From NCBI RefSeq assembly GCF_000499785.1, contig NZ_HG726024.1, positions 62,001 through 126,000 of the forward strand: DNA of 64,000 bases, written 5' to 3'. Positions 18,498 through 25,683 of the stretch are shown piece after piece. This DNA is from Bacteroides neonati. Its GTDB lineage: Bacteria > Bacteroidota > Bacteroidia > Bacteroidales > Bacteroidaceae. A program made the position numbers and the translations under genes. The notes under the pieces were generated by a model. That model was not told where the DNA came from, did no database searches, and saw only the letters and a program-made list of their open reading frames with translations. The stretch's first letter is position 1; each line of letters opens with the position of its first letter.

Positions 18498-19147
18498 CTG
18501 TCTATTGGTTTCATCATCGGTTGTTTTGTCGCTTGCACGCATATTCGTTGCGATTGGCTCTCCGGCGAAATGTCGTAGGTCACATTTATAAATCCCGCTT
18601 GTTCCAGCATTCTTTGTATTTCTATGGGTGAGTAAATGCGCAGGTCGATATTCCTCACCCACTTTTCATTGCCTTCCTCGCTGCATGCCTCGTTGCAGAT
18701 GTAGAACCTTCCTTCGGGTTTCAATACACGCAATACTTCCTTGAAGTTTTCCACTATATCATTCCAAAAGTAGATAGTTTCGAAAGCGGTTACAATATCG
18801 AAGCGGTTATCGTCAAAAGGAATGTTTGAAACATTCGCCTCTACGATAGATGCTCGTCCTTGACTGATAGCCGCCTTGTTCTTGCGACTCGCAATGTCCA
18901 CGCACGTGGGTGAATAATCCATGCCACAAACTAATCCATGAGTTCGTTTGATGAAATTAGCTAGGTTTTGCCCACCGCCACAACCGATGTCGAGCACCGT
19001 TTCGCCACCGGAAAGTTTTACGAAGTTGTCAATGCACCAAAGAGAAATCCGGTTATGCCCTCGGTTCATCATTTTCACAATGCACCTACCCATAAAGCTA
19101 TTCTTGGGTTTGCGGAAGTTTTGAAAGATGTTTTTTATTATGCTCAT
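18494..19147 (-). CDS. class I SAM-dependent methyltransferase
   Basis: 217-residue methyltransferase of the UbiE/Methyltransf_11 type. SAM-binding motif I is VLDIGCGGG at about residues 53-61, followed by the acidic end of strand 2 (CGMDYSP) and motif post-II FDIVTAFETIYFW at about 115-127. The N-terminus (FRKPKNSFMGRCIVKMMNRGHNRISLW) is shared by a set of Bacteroides enzymes found with siderophore receptors. The substrate is unknown; modification of a siderophore or metallophore is a reasonable guess. The DUF1858 gene is translationally coupled to its end. Confidence 0.75.
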   Translation of the reverse strand: MSIIKNIFQNFRKPKNSFMGRCIVKMMNRGHNRISLWCIDNFVKLSGGETVLDIGCGGGQNLANFIKRTHGLVCGMDYSPTCVDIASRKNKAAISQGRASIVEANVSNIPFDDNRFDIVTAFETIYFWNDIVENFKEVLRVLKPEGRFYICNEACSEEGNEKWVRNIDLRIYSPIEIQRMLEQAGFINVTYDISPESQSQRICVQATKQPMMKPIDR

Positions 19148-19237
19148 AATTATTCTTTGTTTTTAAGTCTTTTCTTGCTAATATGATATGTCTATTATTT
19201 GCTGTACGCGATGCCTAAAAATGGTTGCCCAATCGCA

Positions 19238-19468
19238 TCAGTCGAACATTGGACTACCAATGCTTGGGCAAGCCCCCGTAAATGCTATATCAGCTCCTGT
19301 TTTCATCGCGATAATTAAGGGGATATTGCCCTCGCAGCAGTTGTGCTCTATCTGAAGGGTGTTGCGGCGTATGCCGTATGTGGCAAAAAAAGCAATAGTA
19401 CTGCCTATGCCGGTGGATATACCGGCAAACAGTGTCAGAAGAAATGGAACAAATACTTGTTGTGACAT
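19238..19468 (-). pseudogene. truncated ZIP-family (ZupT-like) metal transporter fragment
   Basis: The first 30 residues (FVPFLLTLFAGISTGIGSTIAFF) match the first membrane helix of ZupT-like zinc/iron permeases, which are about 260 aa. After FFATYG the similarity stops and the remaining 46 residues have no membrane helices or ZIP motifs, so this is a remnant fused to unrelated sequence. It lies between the terminator at 19532 and the methyltransferase gene. It suggests that a metal permease once belonged to this iron locus and was lost by deletion. Confidence 0.55.
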
Positions 19469-19531
19469 GGCTATGACAGATTGGGAGTTAGTACTTCAAA
19501 AGAGAACGAAAATCTATTTTGTTCAAAAACA

Positions 19532-19562
19532 AAGCGAGTCGCTCTTTGCAGGCGACTCGCTT
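19532..19562 (-). terminator. rho-independent-type terminator
   Basis: Perfect ten-base arms AAGCGAGTCG / CGACTCGCTT around an 11-base loop, followed on the minus strand by TTTGTTTTTG. It lies 50 bases past the small gene at 19613-19816 and ends the tetR transcript, so the methyltransferase-to-ABC genes probably have their own promoter or depend on read-through. Confidence 0.75.
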
Positions 19563-19612
19563 GATACGATGAATTATTATTATTAAAAATGGGATGTTTC
19601 ATACATCTGTTA

Positions 19613-19816
19613 CTAAGTTAAGTCTGGAAAATCAGTCTCTGGACGTTCAATATCGATGCATTCTTTTTTAATTCTAATAGTCTCTTTGTTCAAAGCCTCT
19701 CTGGGCAGAGCGGATTTTCTGCTTTGTGTTACCCACGATTCCTCGCAGAGGAAAAGTCCGTTTACTCCTTGCACAAGCGTTATTTCGCCATTACAGATGA
19801 TGTTGGTGATACTCAT
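19613..19816 (-). CDS. small protein of unknown function in the tetR operon
   Basis: 67-residue protein, not recognised. It is soluble, with a strand-rich first half (ITNIICNGEITLVQGVNGLF), two Cys in the first 25 residues and an acidic C-terminus (DIERPETDFPDLT). Its start overlaps the end of the Cys-rich gene upstream by four bases and a strong terminator follows, so it is the last gene of tetR-Cys-rich-this gene. It may serve the same metal-related locus. Confidence 0.5.
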   Translation of the reverse strand: MSITNIICNGEITLVQGVNGLFLCEESWVTQSRKSALPREALNKETIRIKKECIDIERPETDFPDLT

Positions 19817-20070
19817 ATATTGATTGTTTTTAGTTGTTCTACCGAAGTGGTGCGGTATTTACCCTCCTGCACCAAGCGAAATCCTGCTTGACAAGACCTG
19901 CCGCATCTGCCCATGCAAGCAACGGGTGTCGGGTCGAACAGAAGATGGCTAAAGTGCTTCTTTTCCGAATCGAATACGAAAGAAATCCGATTGTCCACAA
20001 TTGTACAACCGCTTCCACAAGGGTTGCATTGTAGGCAGGAGGATGTGTGGATGTTTCTATTTGTTTTCAT
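19813..20070 (-). CDS. small cysteine-rich protein of unknown function
   Basis: 85-residue protein with two Cys clusters: CLQCNPCGSGC at about residues 13-23 and CMGRCGRSC at about 52-60. Eight or so closely spaced cysteines suggest metal (iron-sulfur, zinc or copper) binding. Not recognised as a named family. Its start overlaps the tetR stop (ATGA) and its own end overlaps the next gene, so all three are translated from one message. Given the iron locus beside it, a metal-binding role is likely but unproven. Confidence 0.55.
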   Translation of the reverse strand: MKTNRNIHTSSCLQCNPCGSGCTIVDNRISFVFDSEKKHFSHLLFDPTPVACMGRCGRSCQAGFRLVQEGKYRTTSVEQLKTINI

Positions 20071-20693
20071 CTTTCTATTTTTACATTCATGAGCCTTTTC
20101 CAGCCTCCTGTGCTAAAGCGGATATACTCACCAATAAAACATTCAATTTCTTCACTGGAAAGCTCTTCATGTTGCACCACCTCTTTCATCATATTAACCC
20201 ACCATGAGCAGGTGAAGTGCATAAAGAATAGAGAAATATCGGTATGCAGATCAGGGTAGAGCTTTTTCATACCTTCCATATATTCTATACCCATTACTGT
20301 ACTTCTTTTAATCCATTGTTCCCAATAATCATTGAAACGAGAGTCTTGGATAGATGAAAAAAGTAACTTAAATTCTTCACGATACCGTCTTACGATGTTC
20401 ATTACCTCCTTCATGGATGAGCGATGATATTCTTCGGAGGTAAAGACATCCAAAGAAAAGGCCTCCGGGCGATTATGATCTTCCAGCATACTGTTCATCG
20501 CCTCCAAAAGCGGATGCAACACGTCAGCCAACAAATCGTCCTTACAAGGATAATAATTGTAGATGTTGCTCAGACCGATACCCGACAATTTGGATATTTC
20601 ACGCATAGACACAGCCTTAAAGCCCTTCTTGAAAAAGGCTCTCCTTGCTGTTTCCAACAATAATTTATGTGTATATTCTTTTGTTGTTTGCAT
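20067..20693 (-). CDS. TetR/AcrR-family transcriptional regulator
   Basis: 208-residue repressor-type protein. The N-terminal HTH is clear: LLETARRAFFKKGFKAVSMR, EISKLSGIGLSNIYNYYPCK, DDLLADVL. The C-terminal two-thirds is the helical ligand-binding domain. It heads a three-gene operon with two small unknown proteins and sits beside the iron-uptake genes, so it may sense iron, a siderophore or an envelope signal. A near-perfect 20-base palindrome 28 bases upstream of the start (20721-20740) is the probable autoregulatory operator. Confidence 0.85.
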   Translation of the reverse strand: MQTTKEYTHKLLLETARRAFFKKGFKAVSMREISKLSGIGLSNIYNYYPCKDDLLADVLHPLLEAMNSMLEDHNRPEAFSLDVFTSEEYHRSSMKEVMNIVRRYREEFKLLFSSIQDSRFNDYWEQWIKRSTVMGIEYMEGMKKLYPDLHTDISLFFMHFTCSWWVNMMKEVVQHEELSSEEIECFIGEYIRFSTGGWKRLMNVKIER

Positions 20694-20720
20694 AGGTCAG
20701 AACGTAGTTCCTGTTATTAG

Positions 20721-20740
20721 AATACAAAGTACGTTGTATT
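20721..20740. promoter_or_regulatory. palindromic TetR operator
   Basis: AATACAA-AGTACG-TTGTATT: seven-base perfect arms around a GTAC core, so 9 of 10 base pairs are symmetric. On the minus strand it includes TACTTTG, close to a -7 element, so repressor binding would cover the tetR promoter. Length and symmetry fit a TetR dimer site. Confidence 0.6.
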
Positions 20741-21271
20741 TCAAAAATAAAACAATCCATACAAATGGGTATTTTCCTATAAAACAATCCCTATTTGTAG
20801 GGATACAAAAAAGGGTATATAACTATCAGCAGAGCCACTTCACGCCAAACCATAGTCATAAGTACGTGTATTGCCTCTACCGTATCCTCTTGTTATTCTT
20901 ATTCTGACCTCTTTCCATGGCTATTATTAATACGCAGGTTATAAATCATGTGTAAAAACTACTTTAATCTTTTCATGATTCCCTTTTTTAGTAATGATTA
21001 ATCGAATATGCTAAAAATATATCATATAAAACTTCTCTTTTCTGTCATTCTATCTTTTATCTATTTAGCTTGTCGTCATTAATTAACCCGGATTCATTTT
21101 GGTAGTTGTGCCGCAAGAGTATTATGACTAATAAATTATTCATGTGTCATTTTGCCATAAACAGTCTTTTTATACCACTCTCGGACAGTTTAGAAAACGG
21201 CTCTTGATTCTTCTCTCATTTGCCGATGAAAATAGAATCAACATGTTTTATTAACCATTAAAAATGAAAGT
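20741..21271. other. intergenic stretch between divergent tetR and HTH genes
   Basis: About 530 bases without a supported gene. It holds a short stem CCCTA-TTTG-TAGGG near 20791-20804 and two copies of AAAACAATCC, close to the tetR promoter; the remainder is AT-rich. Open frames here are antisense extensions of tetR. It marks the change from the minus-strand iron locus to plus-strand element genes. Confidence 0.4.
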
Positions 21272-21586
21272 ATGGAAGTAGTAACCATTGAAAAGAGAGC
21301 CTTTTCGTATGTCTGCGAAAGGTTCACCGAGTTTACCAAACGAATAGAGAGTTTGTGCAGTACTCATACTCAAAAAGTAGAAAACTGGCTGGATAGTCAG
21401 GAAGTGTGCCTGTTGTTAGGCTTTAGCAAGCGAACGCTGCAATATTACCGAAGTAGTGGGCGACTGGCTTATTCTCAAATAGGGAGCAAGATTTATTATA
21501 AGTCTTCCGATATTGAAAGAATTATTGCGGACAGTGAAACACAAAATCAGTCACCCAAACAAATCAAGCCTTATGAAAAGAACTAA
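21272..21586 (+). CDS. HTH (excisionase/MerR-like) DNA-binding protein
   Basis: 104-residue protein with an N-terminal helix and a single helix-turn-helix: LDSQEVCLLLGFSKRTLQYY followed by the wing SSGRLAYSQIGSKIYYK. This is the short HTH type found in tandem near integrases of Bacteroides mobile elements, acting as excision or regulatory factor. It overlaps the DUF3876 gene by 14 bases and a second HTH gene follows, forming a three-gene set upstream of the KAP NTPase and integrase. Confidence 0.7.
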   Translation: MEVVTIEKRAFSYVCERFTEFTKRIESLCSTHTQKVENWLDSQEVCLLLGFSKRTLQYYRSSGRLAYSQIGSKIYYKSSDIERIIADSETQNQSPKQIKPYEKN

Positions 21587-21866
21587 AGAATATTATCCGT
21601 CCTTCAACTTGTTTTCCATTGTCGGCACATGGGAAAGTGTTAATCTGAATCCTACGGTTATCATCTATCGGAACGACAAAGAGTATCTTCTTTCTATTAT
21701 ATATGTATCGGAAACCACCAAACAGGCTTCACCCTCTACTTATGAAATAGAGAAAGACGGTAGCCAGTATTTTATTGCTCCTGCTCCTAAACGGATTTAC
21801 ATAGATTATGATCCAGCGAAAGATGTGCTAAACCTTTCGTCATTGGGTGATTATCTGCGTAACTAA
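21573..21866 (+). CDS. DUF3876-like protein
   Basis: 97-residue protein from the ATG at 21573 (the open frame reaches back to 21513, inside the HTH gene). The body is strand-rich with VGTWESVNLNPTVIIYRNDK, then YLLSIIYVS and IYIDYDPAKDVLNL, as in DUF3876 proteins that accompany HTH genes in Bacteroides mobile elements. The family has no known function. The layout resembles a small beta-barrel or lipocalin-like sheet that reports on a peptide or ligand, but that is speculation. Confidence 0.6.
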   Translation: MKRTKEYYPSFNLFSIVGTWESVNLNPTVIIYRNDKEYLLSIIYVSETTKQASPSTYEIEKDGSQYFIAPAPKRIYIDYDPAKDVLNLSSLGDYLRN

Positions 21867-21946
21867 TCAATCGACCAGCTAATCTCTAACTGATTAGCTA
21901 TCTAGCCATCTTAAAATCAATATTTCAATAAAACAATCTTTCGATC

Positions 21947-22240
21947 ATGGAATTAATAAATAAAGATACACCGCAAGTCAAAGAATTTATTTCTTCGCTC
22001 GATTCAATGCTAAACGGTATTGAATCGATTGTCAAACACTATAAGCCCCACCTAAACGGAGAACGTTTCCTTTCCAATCATGAGGTTTCTAAAAAAATGA
22101 ATGTCAGTTTGCGAACTCTACAAGAATGGAGAGATACAGGATTAATTCCTTTCATCCAGATAAAAGGTAAAATCATCTATCGGCAAAGTGATATTGACAA
22201 ACTACTGCAAAAGCACTATTTTGAAAGCTGGAAAGAATAA
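21947..22240 (+). CDS. HTH (excisionase-like) DNA-binding protein
   Basis: 97-residue single-HTH protein: FLSNHEVSKKMNVSLRTLQE and a wing ending IKGKIIYRQSDID. It is related in pattern to the HTH gene at 21272 and to the intron-split HTH gene at 9717, so the element carries several such regulators. A long inverted repeat (22304-22404) lies 64 bases downstream and could be its target. Confidence 0.7.
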   Translation: MELINKDTPQVKEFISSLDSMLNGIESIVKHYKPHLNGERFLSNHEVSKKMNVSLRTLQEWRDTGLIPFIQIKGKIIYRQSDIDKLLQKHYFESWKE

Positions 22241-22303
22241 CCTGCCATCCTCAAAAACATTGTTTTTCGGAATTTAATTTGAATCATTGACTTTTCCAGT
22301 GAA

Positions 22304-22404
22304 GTATTTAGTCTGTGCAAGTCTTTAGACAAAAATACGCTCGAATACAATGAGAGGAAGATTTTTATCTAAACCGAAGGCTTGGACTTGAACAGACTAA
22401 ATAC
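22304..22404. repeat. 101-base long imperfect hairpin
   Basis: Outer arms of 20 bases (22304-22323 and 22385-22404) pair with one mismatch: GTATTTAGTCTGTgCAAGTC against the complement of GACTTGAACAGACTAAATAC. Inside, TTTAGACAAAAAT pairs with ATTTTTATCTAAA (12 of 13), so the stem continues. It is noncoding, lies between an HTH gene and the KAP gene, and is not followed by a T-run. Candidates: recombination/origin site, structured RNA, or small transposon remnant. Confidence 0.6.
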
Positions 22405-22481
22405 GGAACTTACCTTTGTCAATGTTTCATATTAAGTTTTGGAAAACTTATACTATCTAAAATTAAATCATTAAAATGCAC

Positions 22482-22489
22482 TATATTTG
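22482..22489 (+). promoter_or_regulatory. candidate -7 element for the KAP NTPase gene
   Basis: TATATTTG fits TAnnTTTG and lies 55 bases before the KAP start codon. No convincing -33 TTTG is found 19-23 bases upstream. Confidence 0.35.
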
Positions 22490-22543
22490 CTATGATATTT
22501 ATAGGTCTTGAATATTTATTCCTAACAATATAATAATACGTTT

Positions 22544-23959
22544 ATGAAGTGTAAACTGCAAAAAATAGATATACCAGATGAGAATCCTTTCTTAAACTGT
22601 AAGTTGGGCAGAGAAAAATATGCAGATATATTGAAAGCAATTGTTTTGACTTACAATGAAGGTTGTGTATTAGCTATAAATGGAAAGTGGGGAACTGGGA
22701 AGACTACGTTTGTTGAGATGTGGGCAAAATATTTGAAACTAGATGATTTTCATACATTATATTTTAATGCATGGGAGAATGATTTTATTTCAGATCCGAT
22801 TGTTGGTTTGCTTGGTGAACTAAAAAAGGTAAGTTCACAAAAGAAGAAAGAAGATGCACTTTTATCAGTTATAAGCACAGCAGGAAAAATAGTTCTGAAA
22901 GCAGCCCCTGCAATAGCTAAAGGAATACTAAAAAAATATGCAGGTGAAGATGTTGTTGATATTTGCTCTGATAGTATAGAAGAAGGAGCTTCTTTATTAA
23001 AAGAAGAAATTGAAAGCTATGGGAAGCAGAAATTATGTTTAGAGCAATTCCATGCCGAATTATCGAATTTCGTGGTAGATATTTGCAACGACAAACCTTT
23101 AGTTTTCATTGTTGATGAACTAGATAGGTGTAATCCTTATTATGCTGTAAAAATATTAGAAAGGATAAAACATCTTTTCAATATACCTAATATTGTATTT
23201 GTTATATCCATAGACAAACAGCAATTAGGTAATTCTATACGAGGGTATTATGGTAGTGATTTAATAGATGCAGATGAATATTTAAAGAGATTTATTGATA
23301 TTGAATATACCTTACCAGATCCTGATGTAGATAAATTTAGTAGCTATTTATATGAGTTCTATGATTTTGATGCATTCTTTGGAACAGAAGAACGGGGGCA
23401 ATATTTTAAACGAGATAATGAACAGGACAACTTTCTCAAAATCGCTCAAGCTCTTTTTAAACATAAGAATTTAACTTTAAGGCAGATAGAGAAAATATTT
23501 ACAAATACTCGATTGTCATTAAAAATGTTTTCGCATAATGAATATGTTTGTCCTGATGTACTTTTCTTGCTAACTTATTTTCATATATGCGAATCTGACT
23601 TATATGAGAAAATATGCCATAAAAATTATGATATTCAAGGGTTGGTAGATCAGCTAGAAAATAGTATTCCTCAATGCATATTTAAAGTAGATGAATCATA
23701 TAATAAGTATCGCAATCGTTTTTTCTTATTTACTATTGCTCAGTTAATAGCATGTTATGCGGTCGAAGGATATGCTCACGTTCCATTGATAACAGACAAA
23801 GAGCCAAATAAAAACCGTGAACTTTTATTTACTGCAAAATTTATGGATAATAAGACTCTAGTTGAAGCATTAGAATGGACAGAACATCAATATAGAGGAA
23901 TTTTTGCTTTATCACATATTACAAATAAGATAAGCTTATTAGAAAATTTTAAAAATTGA
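22544..23959 (+). CDS. KAP-family P-loop NTPase
   Basis: 471-residue NTPase. Walker A is GKWGTGKT at 47-54, preceded by VLAING; Walker B is PLVFIVDELDRC at about 185-196, followed by the family motif AVKILERIKHLF and VFVISIDKQQL (sensor region). KAP NTPases usually carry membrane helices inserted between the Walker motifs; here only one weakly hydrophobic stretch (about 106-129) is seen, so the protein may be soluble or peripherally bound. KAP proteins are recurrent in bacterial conflict systems. It stands alone between element HTH genes and the integrase, a common spot for anti-phage cargo (inference). Confidence 0.75.
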   Translation: MKCKLQKIDIPDENPFLNCKLGREKYADILKAIVLTYNEGCVLAINGKWGTGKTTFVEMWAKYLKLDDFHTLYFNAWENDFISDPIVGLLGELKKVSSQKKKEDALLSVISTAGKIVLKAAPAIAKGILKKYAGEDVVDICSDSIEEGASLLKEEIESYGKQKLCLEQFHAELSNFVVDICNDKPLVFIVDELDRCNPYYAVKILERIKHLFNIPNIVFVISIDKQQLGNSIRGYYGSDLIDADEYLKRFIDIEYTLPDPDVDKFSSYLYEFYDFDAFFGTEERGQYFKRDNEQDNFLKIAQALFKHKNLTLRQIEKIFTNTRLSLKMFSHNEYVCPDVLFLLTYFHICESDLYEKICHKNYDIQGLVDQLENSIPQCIFKVDESYNKYRNRFFLFTIAQLIACYAVEGYAHVPLITDKEPNKNRELLFTAKFMDNKTLVEALEWTEHQYRGIFALSHITNKISLLENFKN

Positions 23960-23981
23960 GGTTGCATTTATTTTGCATAAT

Positions 23982-24025
23982 GGCAGTCCATCCTTTTGTT
24001 TTAAAGTGTGAAAGGACAGACTGCC
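23982..24025. terminator. bidirectional terminator between convergent KAP and integrase genes
   Basis: Stem GGCAGTC (23982-23988) / GACTGCC (24019-24025) with an inner CCTTT / AAAGG pairing and a T-rich loop. It lies between two converging genes and can serve both strands. Confidence 0.55.
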
Positions 24026-24034
24026 TGATAATAA

Positions 24035-25255
24035 TTATATAGCCAATTCCGATAAACAGCTATTAACTTTCTGCATATCCTTTAGAATATTCTGATCCAG
24101 TACCCGTGCATAGTGTTTAGTTACGCTCGTATCTGCATGACCTAACATCTTGGCAACATTTTCCATACTCACGCCATTCGCTAGGCATATAGAGGTGGCA
24201 TAGGAGTGTCGGGCTGAATGTGTGCACAGATTTTTCTGCAATCCGCATACATCTGCAATCTCTTTCAAATAACTGTTCATGCGTTGATTGCTCAATACTG
24301 GCAATAGTTTTCCAGTACATTCTGCCACATTTTTATACTTTTCAAGTATAGAAGCAGCCACAGGCAACACAGGAATGTTACACATGATTTTTGTCTTTTG
24401 GCGGTTCTTTCTTATCCAAAGTTCCCCTTTGTTATCTCTTACTAAGTGTTCAGGTGATAGTTCTTTCACATCGCTGAAAGCCAATCCGGTAAAAATGCAA
24501 AAAACAAAAATATCCCGTACTTGCTCTACTCGCTTAATTGTGAATTCTTTGGCAAGAATAATTTTGATTTCGTCCATCGTCAGGAATTCAGGATCAGTTT
24601 CTTCTAGCTTAAAGCGATAGTAAGCGAATGGATCTTTCTTAATCCAGTCGTTTTCTAAAGCAATGCGGATAATCTTCTTCAAGTTCTTCAATCGGGTTAT
24701 AGCGGAGTTTTGCGCACAACCTTTTTCAATCTTCAAGAAAGCATCAAACTTAGAAATGAAATTCGCTTTTAAGTTATTCAAAGCAATATCCGATAATTGA
24801 TATTCCTTCTTGATAAATTCCTCTAAATATCGGGTAGTGGTTTCATACCGTTGCACGGTCTTACTAACAAAGTCTTTTCCGATCAACTTACGGCTTTGTT
24901 CGTTATGCTCCCTGAATACCTGCAATAGCGTTTTACTATCTTCATCCACACCATAATATAGCTTTCTCATAAGATCGACTGTAATAGTCTTACCTGCTGA
25001 TTCCAGTTCTCTATAAATTTGGTGTATGCGAGAGCGTGTGATTTCCAAGTAGTGGTTCAGTTCCACCGACATACGATCTTTTCCTTTGGAGTTTTCTTTT
25101 GCCTGATTCCATAGGTTTACAGGACAGCTTCTTTTTACTAAAACATCTACCATACAGCCGTTTACAGTGATTCTCATGCACACGGGTGCTTCTCCGTTCT
25201 TTAATAATCTGGCTTTCTTGATAAAGAATAGCACATTGAAAGTTTTTCTAGCCAT
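24035..25255 (-). CDS. tyrosine recombinase/integrase of the left element (IntDOT-like)
   Basis: 406-residue integrase with an N-terminal arm-binding region, a SAM-like core-binding domain (about 110-205) and the catalytic domain. H346-x-x-R349, H373 and the nucleophile Y382 are present (SARHSYATS, LGHADTSVTKHYARV). The first catalytic Arg position, normally in TGLR, reads FTGLAFSDV; loss of this Arg is also known for CTnDOT IntDOT. It probably integrates and excises the left element, with an attachment site just upstream (25.44-25.52 kb). Confidence 0.85.
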   Translation of the reverse strand: MARKTFNVLFFIKKARLLKNGEAPVCMRITVNGCMVDVLVKRSCPVNLWNQAKENSKGKDRMSVELNHYLEITRSRIHQIYRELESAGKTITVDLMRKLYYGVDEDSKTLLQVFREHNEQSRKLIGKDFVSKTVQRYETTTRYLEEFIKKEYQLSDIALNNLKANFISKFDAFLKIEKGCAQNSAITRLKNLKKIIRIALENDWIKKDPFAYYRFKLEETDPEFLTMDEIKIILAKEFTIKRVEQVRDIFVFCIFTGLAFSDVKELSPEHLVRDNKGELWIRKNRQKTKIMCNIPVLPVAASILEKYKNVAECTGKLLPVLSNQRMNSYLKEIADVCGLQKNLCTHSARHSYATSICLANGVSMENVAKMLGHADTSVTKHYARVLDQNILKDMQKVNSCLSELAI

Positions 25256-25440
25256 TTTTACATCGTTTTTAGAGTTACAAAACTATGTATTCTCTTCCAA
25301 AGTAAAACTATGCAAAACACTATGAATCAGTGAGAAAGATGCTAAATCGTGGGACTTTTTTCAGCCCGATTTATGTACCACGATTTGCACACCAACAATA
25401 TGCTTGAAACGGCTATTTTTTGCCACCTGCTAGAAAAAAG

Positions 25441-25473
25441 AAATCCCCGATAATGCTTGATTATCAGGGATTT
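25441..25473. terminator. bidirectional stem-loop terminator next to the putative att site
   Basis: AAATCCC-CG-ATAAT / ATTAT-CA-GGGATTT with a five-base loop: 13 of 14 pairs. Both sides are T- or A-rich (TTTCTTTTTT on the minus strand, TTTTTCTTTT after 25480 on the plus). Its place just after a tRNA-3'-end-like stretch suggests that it is the original tRNA terminator. Confidence 0.6.
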
Positions 25474-25497
25474 GCTTGATTTTTCTTTTGTTTTCAG

Positions 25498-25515
25498 TGA
25501 TCCGCCTGGGGCTCG
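25498..25515 (-). other. possible tRNA 3'-end remnant / attachment site
   Basis: On the minus strand CGAGC-CCCAG-GCGGATC-A has the layout of the end of a tRNA: T-loop end, five-base T-stem strand, seven-base acceptor strand, discriminator base, with no encoded CCA. The match ends inside the T-loop (the next bases do not fit), as expected where an element has integrated in the tRNA 3' end. A terminator follows in the tRNA direction. No intact tRNA is in the window to confirm it. Confidence 0.4.
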
Positions 25516-25604
25516 TGTATTGAAATCTAATGAAACATATATAAGGTTGTATGGATTGATAATCAGATGTTTATATTTGATTTTATTTTATCCCATTGAA
25601 TTTT

Positions 25605-25655
25605 TGTGGTGCAGTTTTGCAATTCTGTGGTGCAAAATCGCTATCTTTGCACCAC
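25605..25655 (+). promoter_or_regulatory. promoter and operator repeats of the right-element recombinase
   Basis: TTTG (25616-25619) and TATCTTTG (25642-25649), 22 bases apart, form a Bacteroides-type promoter 34 bases before the start codon. Three copies of an octamer overlap it: TGTGGTGCA at 25605 and 25626 in direct orientation and TGCACCAC at 25648 inverted. The last two make an inverted repeat across the -7 element, a good operator candidate for autoregulation. Confidence 0.6.
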
Positions 25656-25683
25656 GGTGAAAACAATCAAAATTCAATAAGTT

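Noticed and set aside
20563-20907. 114-codon plus-strand frame across the tetR promoter
   Set aside because: Covers the tetR HTH codons in reverse and the palindromic operator; no family pattern.
25498-25515. intact tRNA gene
   Set aside because: Only the 3' end layout is present; no anticodon or D-arm to the right, so at most a remnant.
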